Source: Gnetum montanum (Eukaryota; Streptophyta; Gnetopsida; Gnetales; Gnetaceae). From it: a stretch of 64,000 bases of DNA. Location of the stretch: the NCBI GenBank assembly GCA_015680685.1, contig MNCI01034266.1:175068-239067 (forward strand), read 5' to 3'. Both the position numbers and the translations under genes were made by a program. The notes beneath the pieces are model-generated. The model saw nothing but the letters and a program-made list of their open reading frames with translations. It made no database searches and was not told the DNA's origin. How positions within the stretch are numbered: the first letter of the stretch is position 1; every line of letters starts with the position of its first letter. Positions 20,916-33,229 of the stretch are shown piece after piece.

Positions 20916-23310
20916 TCAGTGCCTTTGTTGCTTATCAACCTTATTATTGGGCTCTTGCTTTTGCTTCTTCCTTTTCTTATTTGAAGCTTTTTGGTTTTTA
21001 GTTGTTGGTTGTGAGGGAGATGCAATATCATTGGCCATCACAGAAGGTTGTTGGGTGGTTTTATTAGTTGGTGAGGCTATGGTTAGTTGGGCTATGGTGG
21101 GTTGCAACACCCTAATGATAAATGGTTTCTTAGGAAGCACTTGTGATGTCACCCTTATGAGAAAAGGGGATCTTGAATTAGTGGAAGCTAAAGAAGCCCT
21201 TTCACTATAATGGGATATGCGAATCACAAATGGTTCTCTTGAAGACCTTTGATTATCATCTATGTTGAATTCCAATATGATATATGTAGCGTTGTTAGCA
21301 TTCAATAGGTCTTTGTACATCTTCAACAATTGGTTTTGAGGCCAAACAGGGTTGGATTCATCTAGAACCAACTCTTCCCTATCTATCATCTTCTGTAGGT
21401 CATCCTTTAGTACAAGGTAGAAGCTTGTATCATGACTGGGTAGTTGGTGATAGTGGCAAAAGTGACCTATCTTGAAGTTTTTAGGTAGCGGTGGGTCATC
21501 TTTCATTGCTCTAGTAGGATCCTTGGCTATTTCACAAAGTCTATAATGTTTCATTTAGGAAGCTTTAGACATCTATTTGTATTGGATATGTCTAATTTTC
21601 AAAAGTTGGTCTAACAGCTCTAATGATTTTAATGGAAGTGTAGTGTATTTGGACCTATCCTTCCTTTCAAAATTGGATTTGGTCATTGTTGATGTAGTGG
21701 CCCCAAAGGTTAAAGGTTGGTTATCATGGTTATTATTAGTGGAAACCTTAGTTGGATTGGTCCTTGGCCCTTGGTTAGTGGTATTGGCCTCCTTGGTCAT
21801 AGTTACTATAATTATATTGTTATGTTTGCCCTTCTCCTTGTCTCTCTGTGTATGTTGGCTTTTGTATGCCAAATAGGCTAGGTTATGATTGGCCTCTATA
21901 GCATCTTCTATATTCTTGATCTAGGAGAATGCTTGGCTAAGTGATTGCAGGTCAATGTAGTAAAGTCTGGACTTGATAAAATCATTAACCACCCCCTTAA
22001 ATATAGCTAAAAGGTGAGTTTTGGCTATGGGATTTGGCATTTTGTTCAGGAGTCCATTCCACCATTGGATGAAATTTTGTACAAGCTCAAGAGGTCCTTG
22101 CTTGACCTTCATGAGTTGGTTAAGCATGGTGTTGGGCTTCAAGTTGTACTTGAAGTGATTAACAGTCTAAGCTGACAAGTCCTCAAGGGAGAATATGGGT
22201 CCTCTAGGTAATGCACAGTACTAATCAAGTGCTTGCGAAATAAAGGACATAGGAAAAATTTTCATTTTGATATGAGGCCATGGCTGTAATAGCAAGCACT
22301 CAGATCTAAAGATTATAAGGTGAGCATTAGTGTCACCTTCTCCATTGTATTTGCCAAACTAGGGGATAGGGAGACTAGGAGGCAGTGTCAAAGGTAGGAT
22401 CACAAGTCTAATAGGATCATCCTAGTAGAAGACCATGATCTTTACACTTTGGGATATAGAGGCCTTAAGCCTCTTTAACTTCTCTGTTAGGTCCTAGATC
22501 ATTTGGAAGGCTTGATCTAGGCCCTGAAATGGTCCTATTGGTTGTGAGGCTTGCACATATGGTTGTGAAATTTTTTGTGAGGCTTATGGCCTCACTATGG
22601 GTTGTATGAAAAAAGGAAGGGGTTACATTATTGTTGTTGCTTGTGGGCCAAATAAAGAAAAGGATTTCTATGATAGTACTTGAGGCACAAATGGGATAAA
22701 GAGGGTGTGTGACTCTTATGTTTCTTGGTGACTCATAGTGGATCCCATGTGAATAGTTAGAAGATTTGTTGTGCTAAAAACCACTCTTGATGATTTTATA
22801 TATTGAGACTATGTTGTAAATGATATTGATGTGTTATTGTTTATTTTTTGTTGCATTGGTTAAGTTTGATGTGTGGCTATAATAGGCATGGGATCCATAG
22901 TAGTAGGGTAGGAAGGAGTGGAAGATGGTGGCACCATGCCCATAGAGAAAATAAAAGCATTGGAGGAAGTTGTTGTGACCTTGGGGAATGTTTATTGGAA
23001 TAGTCCTTATATGATGTCTTCGAGCTCATATTCTATCTTAAATTCATCCTCCTCTTCTTGTTGTTCCTTAGAGCAATGTTGGTCATCTTTCTCTTACATA
23101 GTAATCATTTGGGCTAGGATGCTAGCATGGGTGTCATTAAGGAAAATTTGGTCATATGGGGAAGGGATGTAGTCATTCCCACTCTTGTGTATGAGCTCAA
23201 AATCCCTCTTGGCCTTGGCTTCAATTCATGGAATTATCATGCCTACATGTATTTTAGCATAGATGAAGTTATAACAATCTTCATTTATGGTTACAAAATC
23301 AGGACTCTCT
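20916..23310 (-). pseudogene. gag of X1 (Tat lineage), decayed
   Basis: The N-terminus contains KRDFELIHKSGNDYIPSPYD (about 23215-23160). The capsid core contains GEGDTNAHLIIFRSECLLLQ and the retrotransposon-gag motif around PNTMLNQLMKVKQGPLELVQ. A linker and DRSKYTTLPLK..LLDQLLK follow. A zinc-knuckle-like CHYHQLPSHDTSFYLVLKDD is next; the final Cys is Tyr in this copy. Three spaced PF(V/L/I)IR-type motifs lie near 21225-21090, then a Lys/Gln-rich tail. Assembly of the virus-like particle is the family role. Stops such as those at about 21570, 21920 and 22170 kill it. Y interrupts the DNA just upstream at 23448. Confidence 0.85.
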
Positions 23311-23442
23311 CCTATGTCCCTTAAAGATCACCTACACTCAATGATGGAAACATCTTTGGGATCATAGACCCTCATGGCCTATTGATCTGACCTACTATTA
23401 GTGTAGTTGTAAGGAAACTTCATTGATCATGGGAGAGACATG

Positions 23443-23447
23443 GTTAT
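23443..23447. other. Target-site duplication of Y, left
   Basis: GTTAT, matched by 33230-33234 on the far side of Y. Confidence 0.85.
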
Positions 23448-25408
23448 TGTACTGTCTAAAATCGTTGGAGTAAGGCTGGAAGAAAAACAAACACCTAAAG
23501 ATCTCCGGAGAGATACAGCAGACCCTGCCTTCGCGCAAGGGCAAGCTAGAAATAAATGAAGGTAGAGTGCCTTGGATGGTTTGCCCATAGATAAAATAAG
23601 AACTTCCCCTAGCGTACGCAATGGAAGTGCACTGGGTTATTGTAAACAAACATAAACAAATGCAAACGTAAACGTGGGCAAGCGCAAACAAGGTGTAAAC
23701 AACATAAACAACAAATAATGTAAACTGTAAATATGATTGGAAAAAATGTAACTGTTTGTATTGATTGAAAGTTAGAAAGAAGTGCACTTGTCAAAACGTA
23801 GTTGCAGAATGATTGCAAGGCAGACATTTAGCCCCGATGTGAATGGATGTTGGGGAATACAGGTTTCTAGTTGTAGGTTCTGCAGTGTGACCAAGATTGC
23901 CCTTGCTCAACGTGACCAAGTCTGATGCCCAGCATAGGAAATGTTGGCTAGAATGTTTAGTGTGTAAAGTGTACAGGATGCTCCATGATTAAATTTTTCC
24001 AACCTACTAATCTAGTGGAAAATCAGGCTATTTATACAATTTTGATGTGTGGGATGCGGATCTGTGTGAAGATCCATGGCTGCGGGGTGAGAAAAATTTG
24101 GATCGGGTGACAGGTGTGTGTGTTGATCGGATGCATAGAAATTATTACAATGTATAGTGCAGCATCCAAGATCTCTTATGCTAACATTTGTAATCCATAG
24201 CGTAAGAGCTTGATACGCTGAAAAATGCAAAATGTACAAAGAATGTTAAAGTACAAGAGTGGATCTGGATGTCTGGCCTCTAGATCTATAGATCTGTGGT
24301 ATTTTTTGCTTTGCTAAGGCCTCTAGCATGCATGGATTTGGCTCTAGCGTGTCTATAGTGTGTCCTGGAGTTAGCATCTGGCGTCCAGCGTCCAGTGTCC
24401 AACGTCTGGCGTATGAAAGTGCTTACGTTGTTGGAAGCATGTCAGCGTGACTAACAATGTATGACTTGAAAATAGCACATTTTGAACCCGTTTTTGACCT
24501 GTGAGACCCATTTTTGGAGTGGATTTGCATGCCATGGGTCATGAGGATTTTTTGTGCCAAATTTGGACTGATTTGAATGTCTTTTTGGCCCTATTTTGGT
24601 TGATGACGCTGGGCATTATGCTGTGCAGTGTCTGAAAAACTAACCCCAGCTTCACCAAGTGTTTATACCCTATTTTGAGCTTATTTTTATATGCTGATGC
24701 ATATTTGATGTTTCTGCCCTACTTGGAGGTGCCTAAATTGAGCTGTTCTTGTTTGGTCACACTGTGCAACATCTAAAAAATTAACCCTAGCATCACCAAG
24801 TCAAAATGGCATAGTTGAGGCTCAAATTTGGAGTTTTTGAAGCCTAGGAGTTGTTGGGATCCTTGGTGAAGGTCATGGAGGGTCCTTGTGCTCGATTTCA
24901 ACCTATTTTGGCTTAGTTTCGGGGCTCCAAAAGTTGATGACACTAATCCTTAATTTGTGTAGCGCAAGAAAATGTAGCTCCAGCGTGAGCAACTGAAATT
25001 ACCTTATTTAAGCTCCAAATTTTGATTTTCTAGAGGCTAGGAGTTGCTGGGGACTTTGGTGAAGGTCATGGGGGGTCCTTGTGCCTAATTTCAGCCTTTT
25101 TTGACTCATTGTCGGGGCTCCAAAAGTTGGTGACTCTAATCCTTATGCTGTGCAGTGTAAGAAAATGTAACTAAAATGTACTTAGCCAAAAGAAAGAATT
25201 TTGAGCCCAAAGCTTTTGATTTTGGATGCCAGAAGTTGATACAGCCACCTGTGTGCCTCGGGGGGACCTTGCCTATTGAATCGTGAACCATCGGGGGCTG
25301 TTTTGGAGGCCTCCAAGTTTGGTCATGATGTATTCATGCTTGGATAGCTACATGACTTAGCTTGAATCTTGTTTAAAAGTGCTAGGACAAACTTTTGTGG
25401 TGTTTTCA
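23448..25408 (-). repeat. 3' LTR of Y
   Basis: 1961 bp, TGTACTG...TTTTCA on the plus strand. It is colinear with 31038-33229 but lacks the ~220 bp segment at about 32305-32550. TATA box on the minus strand at 24036-24029. A 10 bp perfect palindrome TCTCCGGAGA lies at 23502-23511, near the 3' end of the LTR, and is conserved in the other LTR (31092-31101). Confidence 0.9.
24029..24036 (-). promoter_or_regulatory. TATA box in Y 3' LTR
   Basis: Minus strand GTATAAATAGCC. The matching site in the 5' LTR (~31617-31625) has decayed to CATATGAATAACC, so the promoter that would drive Y looks disabled while the 3' copy keeps the motif. Confidence 0.6.
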
Positions 25409-25425
25409 TTGGGTCCTCTTTGTTG
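25409..25425 (-). other. Polypurine tract of Y
   Basis: Minus strand CAACAAAGAGGACCCAA directly before the 3' LTR start TGAAAACACC. It parallels the Z tract AAGAAAGAGGGGCCAA at 62871-62886. Confidence 0.75.
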
Positions 25426-26600
25426 ACACCTAGAGGAATCTACCTGAGAGGCATCAACAAAGAAGTACAAAACACCACGAGCAACTAAGTATCAAGCATT
25501 GTTCTTTGGCACTTGGCTAGATGTCATCGCCCCATGTTCAGAAGTACATGGGATCGAGAAATGAGGTTTTGAGATGTATAGGGAGAGGATTTGTAACTAT
25601 GAGATCAGGGATTGATGAAGGGATGGTTTTATTTAACTGTGGGAAGGGAAATTCTCTTGTGTGAATATATCATGTTGGTCCTTGTCAATAGCCAATATCT
25701 AGCGAACTTGGGAACAAGGCATGCGATGTGCATCCTTTGGAGGAACGAGACTCTTGTATCCTTATTAAGAGAACTCATTGTCACAACCAAAGTCATGTGA
25801 TGAGGTGGTGTGTTCTTTGGAGAAACAAGACCCTTGTTGAGTGTTAAAGGGAACCCATTGTCCAACAGCCAAAGCCACGCAGTGGGATGCAACATGATTG
25901 TTTGCGACATGAGTGTTTTCTTCCAAGACAAGTACCTTTCTACCTAGGGCTTATATGGGAAGTGCTAAGGGTCTTGTGATGAATTTTTATCTTTGATTTT
26001 TTTTTATATTTTTTTGATTTTAAATTTTTTTATGTCTTTTTTTTTTGTTTTTTGGACAGGGCTCTCTCTCAATGTTATACTCGTGCTCATGTGCTTGCAT
26101 CTGTTTCATTTGTTGTGCTGTGTGTTGCAACTGCCTGGAGAGTTACAGTGTGCAACCATGTGTTCAAAGTTTTGGGGTGACTAGGATGTATCCAGGAAAT
26201 GTAACTGAACAGGGTAGAGAGAACATGTTAGAAAATAAGGGATGTTTGGAAAACTGGGAATGTACTTGTGAACGGTTTGATTAACCTGGTTACATGCATC
26301 AGGAATAATGTGGTACTTCGTCGCTGTGATGAAGTGCATCCATGTACGAACACCTCTGAGTGTCATCCTGCAAACACAACTTTGAGAGGACAAGAAAACC
26401 ATGAGCAAATGAGTTTGCTTAACACTTTAAACATGGATGCAATCGATGGGATGAAGACACCGCATGCAACCACAGGCAAAAAAAATTGAGCAGCAACAAT
26501 GTTGTCAGAGTCCATGTGATGAATTCATGCAGTAGGTTGATGAAGACATGCCATTTTATTATAGCAACAAAGTAGTAGGCCAGTGAAGAAGTTGCCAATT
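25426..26600. other. Non-coding 3' spacer of Y
   Basis: I find no gene. It contains a ~90 bp imperfect duplication at about 25700-25880 (CATCCTTTGGAGGAACGAGACTCTTG and TTCTTTGGAGAAACAAGACCCTTG) and a T-rich tract at 25985-26055. Confidence 0.5.
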
Positions 26601-27135
26601 TATAGTCTTGGTGGATTGTCGTGGATTAGTTTTACATCATAACCCATTGGACATTGCTAATTTAACGTCGTAGTGGATAGTGCAATGCTAGTTTATAGTC
26701 GTGGCGGACCATGGAGAGGCGAGCTAGTTTATAGTCTTAGTAGACTCTATCAGATGAGAGTGTGGTAGTTTATTGTCATTCCAGATGGTCTACGGTATCA
26801 GTTTTAGGTCATGATGCTAGGACCATTCTGTGGTATCAGTTTATCATCATGATTCCAAGATGAATCTGTGGTATCAGTTTACCGTCGTGATGCTAGGACG
26901 AATGTGTGGATGCATGCACGTATGTCTAGGTGATCCTACAAACGAAGAAACTAGAGGACACAATGTCAAGTAGTAACTACTGAAAACGGAACCTAAATGC
27001 ACAAGAAAAATAGAAAAAAATGCAAAAATCAGTAGTTTAGGGCCTTTTCGAGCCGTGCGTGGTAGTTTAAGCTGTACCGAGCCGTGTGTTAGTTTAAGGC
27101 CTTTTCGGGCCATAGATTAGTTTAAGGCCTTTTTG
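26600..27135. repeat. TTTAAGGCC short-repeat block (Y)
   Basis: More than ten units of ~30-45 bp such as TAGTTTATAGTCGTGGCGGACC, ATCAGTTTACCGTCGTGATGCTAGGAC and TAGTTTAAGGCCTTTTCGGGCC. The block directly follows the protease end on the minus strand, the same place as in X1, X2 and Z. Confidence 0.75.
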
Positions 27136-28330
27136 GGCTGCATGTAAACATGTAAGCTAGTACAATGCAAATGAAGGTGATGTATGCACAACGAACAAAG
27201 GTGAAGAGTGCGCAGGGTTTAGACATGTTTTTGGCCATAGGGGAGCCTTGATCGTGTGATTTTTTCCTTACTAGATGTGGTCTAGGAGGCATGCTAGTTT
27301 TTGGTTGCTTTGGGAGGCTTTTGGTTTTTACCACTTGTTCAGGCGTTTTAGCTCTAGGTGTTGCATTTGTTGCCATGGGTGTTCCATCAAGAGACTTTTC
27401 TTTCAAGACTTGTGACATGTCTATGTTGTGGATGAATTGAAAGGGAGTGTTATCGCCATGTATGATGACTTGTCCACCTTCATATGAAAGGCAGATTTCT
27501 TGATGTATCAGTGAGAAAACAACCCATTGTTGGGCTAGCCAAGGTCTGTCAAGAATCATGTTGAAACTTGGCATTTCTTCTATGACAGTAAATTCCACGT
27601 TGGTGGGGAATTGTTCTCCTACCACAAAGGCTGAGTTGATTGTGCCCTTAACTGTGACATGTGATCCATTGAAGGATTTTAAACATGTGATTTTTGTGGG
27701 CATAATCTCATCTGCCATGCCTAGTTTGTTGATGACAGAGTATAAAACTACGTTTGTTGTTGCGCCATCATCAACGTGCACTTTGTGAATGGTGCATCAC
27801 CCAACACGTATGCTGATCGACAATAAGAGCTGTTGTGACTTCCCCTCGTTCGATGTTGAATTTAACTGCATTTTCACAGAAGGCTAAGGTGTTTGAACCC
27901 AATCCTTACGGAGTGTGTTGTGAAATCATTGCACAGATGGATTCCATGTTAGCAAGGATGTCCTCTATAACAGGAATGGATGCTAACGTTTGTGCTAAGG
28001 CTTCACGATGAGCTGATGATGTCATGACCAGGTCGTACAAGCTCATGGTTGTATTCTTTTGTTTGAGTGTTTGTTTCACCTAGGCCAGTGTAGTTACAAA
28101 GTCCATGTTGTTTGTTGTTGTGTTGGTTGCCTCTGTATGTGTTGAGGGCTTGGGCTTGGTTTGTTTGGGATTAGGGGCAGGGCCCCCCAGTGTTCGGTTG
28201 ATGTGTACTTTGTGTGGCCTTTGCTTTGGCTGTGGGTGTTGTTTGTTGTCCGTTCGTCCTCTTCTATTGCCATTTGGTTTGCTTACCCATGTTACATACG
28301 TTTGGGCTTTGGGTAGGTGAGGGGCCATAG
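27136..28330 (-). pseudogene. Linker and protease of Y
   Basis: The linker holds MSLYDLVMTSSAHREAL at about 28046-27996. The protease frame runs 27781-27125: HVDDGATTNVVLYSVINKLG, ITCLKSFNGSHVTVKGTINS, then FNMILDRPWLAQQWVVFSLI and an EICLSYEGGQVIIHGDN-type end. It is the best preserved protease in the window (over 200 codons open). The catalytic Asp is followed by Asp-Gly-Ala. The flap- and hydrophobic-Gly-type elements (ILDRPW, usually ILGRPW) are recognisable for Ogre/Tat. A frame change separates the linker from protease. Confidence 0.8.
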
Positions 28331-30365
28331 TGTGGCAGCACCTTTATGAAAAATGATAGTTTAGGAGGTGTCGTTGTTGTTTGGCTAGCTTGTTGTGGCA
28401 CCTTGATAACGAAAGGTTTATTTGCTATTATCATTTTTGCATCATGCTAGTTTAATGTCTTAGTGGATGATTGTTGTGGTACTTTGACCATAAAAGGTTT
28501 TACAGGTGCTTGAGGTGGCACCTGGATGACCATGGGAGGCCTCTTGCTCGTGGAGGTAGAGGGGATTGTTGCCTTGCTGAGAGGCACATGGATCATGAAA
28601 GGTTGCCACATAGGTTTGGGCTTGCTTCCTATGCTAATAGAGTTTATGACATAGGAGGCATTATCTGTGCTAGGTTGACTCAAGGTGTTGATGTTGAGTT
28701 GGCCTCGTTCTATCATTGTTTGAAGATCATCTTGTAAGGCATAGCAGTTGTTGGTATTATGATTGGACATCTAGTGGTAGTGACAGAATTGATCTAACTT
28801 GAAGTGTCGTGGGACCGGGGGCTCATTTGGTGCTGCTAAGGTGGGGTTCCTTAGTAGCTCATAGTACCTGTCATGTCTTCAGTGGGCATTCTCTGCTACT
28901 TATTTGTATTGGATTTTCTTGGTTTTAAGGAGTTGCTCTAGTAGTTCAGAGGGTCGCATGGGTAGTGGCGTATACTTAGAGTGATCCTTGCATTGAAAGT
29001 TGGGCCTTGGGGTGGCCCTTGTCATTGCAGGCGGGTTGGTACTGGTGTTTGTTGTTTTTGTGCTTATGGCTATAGTTTCCATTTTTGTCTGTTGTTTGGA
29101 AATGTGTTGGTTCTTGTAATCCACATAGGTGGGATCATTTTTGGTTTGTGCAGCTTGTTATATATTCTTGATCTGCGTGAAGGCTTGGCTCAATGTTTGA
29201 GCACTTAGGTAGTACAGTTTTGATTTAACGAAGTCATTCATGGATCCCTTTAGAATCGTAAGTAAATACGTTTCAGGGATGGGCTCATGAAGTTCATTAA
29301 GGGCTATGCTCCATCGTTGAATGAACTTCTGCATAGGCTCAAGTGGTGCTTGTTTCACCTATATCAGAGTGTCTAGTGTGGCCTCAGGCTTGAGGTTGTA
29401 CTTAAACCGGGTGATGAATTGATGTAACAGATCCTCCAGAGAGGATATGTTGTTACAGGGCAGAACTCGGTACCAGTCTAAGGCTACACCCATTAAAGAC
29501 ATATCAAACACGTGCAAGATTGTGTGGGGCCAAGCTTAAAGAAATAGAGTTTCTGATTGAAACGTGACTAAGTGAGCATTAAGATCTCCCTTCCCGTTGT
29601 ACTTGGTTAACTAGGGAAGTGTGATTCCCTTGGGTAAAGCTAATGGTGGCACTGAAGAGTTAATTGGATCATGGTGGTAGAAGTCCAGTACTTTAACTGC
29701 TTCAGTGTTGGTAGTTTTGAGGTGCTTTACCTCGTCAGCTAATACTTGCATCCATTGTTTTGCTTCTGCCCGCTCTTGAGTGGTAGGTAGATTAGTTGGT
29801 TGGGAAGATTGTTGGGTTGTCATTTGTTGCTGTGGAGCAGCGTTCAAAGTTGTGGTTGTGGGGTGTGGCACATTGAAGTGAGTGGGTTGTTGAACAAGGG
29901 ATATGGTTTCTTGCCTAGTCACAAACTGTGAAGTGAAACCTTGGATATGCGGAGCTGAAGTGATGAAAGGGGATCCATGTGTTTGCATGTGTGGTATGTA
30001 CTAGGTGGAGATGGACATGGGTAATCTCTGTCGGGATACCGATGCTTGTGTGCTCATTGACACTTCGTGAGGGGCCATCTATCCCACACGAGGGTGGAAT
30101 GATGGGTTCACGTAGGCATGGGGAGTGAGGGTGTAATACAAATTCTCATGTTCAGATTGTGCTGTGAAGTCATCTTCCTCGTCTTGGCTTTGAGGCTCCT
30201 TAGTGGGTTGCCGTGAGTTTTCGCTCCTTGCCATAAGGAGCTGGGAGATGAGTCAATGCTGGGGCTCAAAAAGGAGGATGATGTCATATACGGAGGGAGT
30301 GAATTCATGACCCCCCATGTATATGCTCTCAAATTTTCATTTTTCCTCCTATTTTGTGGTGTCAA
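28331..30365 (-). pseudogene. gag of Y
   Basis: On the minus strand, the N-terminal part includes ENLRAYTWGVMNSLPPYM. A Gln/Thr-rich region at 29988-29611 leads to FYHHDPINSSVPPLALPKGI. The capsid core contains NGKGDLNAHLVTFQSE, LDWYRVLP and LKPEATLDTLIQVKQAPLEP (about 29410-29340), then ETYLLTILKGSMNDFVKSKL. SKYTPLPMRPSELLEQLLK lies near 28985, with a knuckle-like MSNHNTNNCYALQDDLQTMI at 28770. PFMIHVP, PMVIQVP, PFMVKVP and PFVIKVP motifs follow (28690-28390). A few stops interrupt one main frame. This is the most complete gag besides Z. Confidence 0.85.
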
Positions 30366-31016
30366 GGGGAAGGTTGGCCTAAATCTTCACATAGATAAAG
30401 TTGTATTGTTCCTATGTGAGGATTACGAAGGTGTGTGCATGAGAGTTCTGAGATGACTCCATGGTGATGTGTGACGGGGCAGCGTACGGGCTGGCTAACA
30501 AGTGCCAAGTGTGTTTTGGGCTAAGTGTGTTTTAGGCTAAGTGTGCAGCATGTGTAGCGTATGGTCAGGGCTGAGTGTGCAATGTGACCAGTGTGCATCA
30601 TGTCAAGTCTATGCGGTATGTAGTGTGTGCAATGTGTAGCATGTGCAAAACTGCAGCATGTGAAATCTACAGCGTGTGAAGCTTAAGTTGTTAAAAATTT
30701 TCTAAGTGTCCAGCGTAAGAACCTGATAGCATGTGAAAAAATTTTCTAAGTGTCCGTGACCAACTGCAGCATGACCAATAGGTAGTGTATGAATACTAAA
30801 AATTTGTCTAAGTGTCCAGCGTGTGAACACTGAAAATTTATCTAGGCATGAATTACAATGAATTTGGCTTTGAAATGGATGCGTTTTGTGTGTTTTTGTT
30901 GAAAAAACACTGTAGTGGTACTGTAGCAGCGTGAGCATTGTAGTAATGTGGTTTCAGCACTTGGTTTGGGTAGCGTTTGAGTAGGTAATGTGATCAACAT
31001 TTTGATTAAACAGAAA

Positions 31017-31031
31017 CTCCTTCTAGCACCA
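31017..31031 (-). other. Primer binding site of Y
   Basis: Minus strand, six bases after the 5' LTR: TGGTGCTAGAAGGAG. The same word with one more G occurs at the matching place in Z (50844-50859). It would pair with a tRNA 3' end ...CTCCTTCTAGCACCA; I cannot name the tRNA with certainty. Confidence 0.75.
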
Positions 31032-31037
31032 TTTTAC

Positions 31038-33229
31038 TGTACTGTTTGAAATCATCGGCGTAAGGCTGGAATAAAAACGAACGCCTAAAGATCTCCGGAG
31101 AGAAACAACAGACCCTTCCTTCACATGAGGGAAAGCTAGAAATAAACAAAGGTAGAGTGCCTTGGATGGTTTGCACGTAGATCAAACAAGGACTTCCCCT
31201 AGCGTATGCAATGGTAGTGCGCCGGGTTATTGCAAACAAACGTAAACAAATGCAAATGTAAACATGGACAAGCACAAACAAGGTGTAAACAGTGTAAATA
31301 AAAAATAATGTAAAATATAAATATGATTGGAAAAAATGTAACTATTTGTATTGATTGAGAATTACAAAGAAGTGCATTGGTTAGAACATAGTTGTAGAAT
31401 GATTGTAAGGTGGACGTTTAGCCCCGATGTGAATGGATGTTAGGGAATACAGGTTTCTGGTTGAAGGTTCTGCATGTGACCAAGATTGCCCTTGCTCAGA
31501 GTGATCAAGTTTGATGCCCAGCGTATGAAATGTTGCCTAGAATGTTCAGCATGCAAGGTGTTCAAGATGCTCCGTGACTAAATTTTGCCAAGCTACTGAT
31601 CTAGTGGAAAATCAGGTTATTCATATGATTTTGATGCATGGGATGTAGATCTGTGTGAAGATCCATGGCTGTGGGGTGAGAAAAATTTAGATCTGGTGAC
31701 AAGTGTGTGCGTTGACCGGATGCACAGAAATTATTACAATGTATAGTGTAGCATCCAAGATCTCTTACGCTGACGTGTGTAATCCATAGCGTAAGAGCTT
31801 GATACATTGAAAAATGCAAAATGTACAAAGAATGTTAAAGTACAAGAGTGGATTTGGATGTCTGGCCTCCGGATCTGCAGATCTATCTATCTTTTGCTCT
31901 GCCAAGGCCTCTAGTGTGCATGGATCTAGCTCTGGCATGTCTACAACATGTCTTGGAGTTAGCGTCTAGCATCCAACGTCCACCGTCCAGCATATGAAAG
32001 TGCTTACGCTGGGTTTAGGCTGTTGGAAGCATGTCAGCATGTACAACGTATGACCTAAAAAAAGTGCATTTTGAACCCATTTTTGATCTATGAGAACTAT
32101 TTTCAGAGTGGATTTGCATGCCATGGGTTATGAGGTTTTTGTGTGGCAAATTTGGGCTGATTTGGATGTCATTTTGGCCCTGTTTTGGTTGATGAAGCTG
32201 AGCATTACGCTGTGCAGCATCTGAAAAAGTAACCCTAGTGCCACCAAGTGTTTCCACCCTATTTTGAGCTCATTTTATATGTTGATGCCTATTTGATGTT
32301 TCTTGACTACTGCCTACTCTCCAGGGTGGCCTGGGTGCAAAGTTTGACTCCGTTTAGTTTTTGTTTCAAGCCTGTTTAGTTTGGTCACGCTGTGCTTACA
32401 TTGTGCAGCATGAACAAAGTTTGTCCCTAGCGTGACCAAGCTTAAATGGCATGTTTGAAGCCCAAATCATGATTTTCTAAAGCCTATGAACATGGAAAAT
32501 TGTTTCCTAGCTTCCAAGAGTCAAATTCATGTCAAAATTCTTCCTGGAGGTGCCTGAATTAAGCCGTTCTTGTTTGGTCACGTTGTGCAGCGTCTGAAAA
32601 AGTAACCCTAACATCAGCAAGTCAAAATGGCATATTTTAGGCTTAAATTTGGAGTTTTTGAAGCCTAGGAGTTACTAGGGGCGTTGGTGAAGGTCATGGA
32701 GGGTCCTTGTGCTCAATTTTGGCCTATTTTGGCTTAGTTTCGGGGCTCCAAAATTTGGTGACGTTGATCCTTACTCTGTGCAATGCAAGAAAATGTAGCT
32801 CTAGCATGAGCAATTGAAAGTACCTTATTTAAGGTCCAAATTTTGATTTTTTGGAGGTTGGGAGCTACTGGGGACCTTGGTGAAGGTCATGGGGGGTCAT
32901 TGTGCTTGATTTTGGTCTATTTTGACTCATTTTCGGGGCTCCAAAAGTTGGTGACGCTGATCCTCAAGCTGTGCAGTGTAAGAAAATGTAACCAAAATGT
33001 ACTTAGCCAAAACCAATAATTTTGAGCCCAAAAATTTTGATTCTAGATGCTAGAAGTTGATGTAGCCATCTGTGGACCCTAGGGGAACCTTTCCTATTGA
33101 ATCATGAATGATTGAGGGTTGTTTCGGAGGCCTCCAAGTTTGGTCATGCTGTATTCATGCTTGGATAGCTGCATGACTTAGCTTGAATCTTGTTTGAAAG
33201 TGCTAGGCCAAAATTTTGTGGTGCTTTCA
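31038..33229 (-). repeat. 5' LTR of Y
   Basis: 2192 bp, plus-strand text TGTACTG...GCTTTCA. Homologous to 23448-25408 throughout, with one extra ~220 bp segment at about 32305-32550. TATA site degraded. PBS adjoins it at the left. Confidence 0.9.

Larger units (their letters stand above)
23448..33229 (-). mobile_element. Complete non-autonomous element Y (gag-pro only)
   Basis: Y is a 9.8 kb minus-strand LTR retrotransposon bounded by TG...CA LTRs and 5 bp target duplications GTTAT (23443-23447 and 33230-33234). Joining the flanks recreates the uninterrupted text at 43677-43694 in X2 (CATGGTTATTTTAATGAAAA). Internal order on the minus strand is PBS, leader, gag, protease, repeat block, ~1.1 kb spacer, PPT. 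I find no RT, RNase H or integrase in 25409-31037, nor the antisense gene. It resembles the class of terminal-repeat elements that keep only gag. The two LTRs differ at roughly one base in ten by eye, so it is old. Confidence 0.9.

Noticed and set aside
20916-21031. A conserved programmed +1 frameshift between gag and protease
   Set aside because: All four copies change frame by the same amount between gag and the SLYDL linker, which looked striking. The shift falls at different places, though: near 21.0-20.9 kb in X1, a 14 bp deletion near 41285 in X2, and near 54110 in Z. Independent indels explain it.
28331-28570. Open frames on the plus strand of gag-pro regions (e.g. 28471-28737, 28105-28320, 21577-21876)
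   Set aside because: They mirror the minus-strand gag and linker codons and have no family match; the minus strand shows clear gag and protease motifs.
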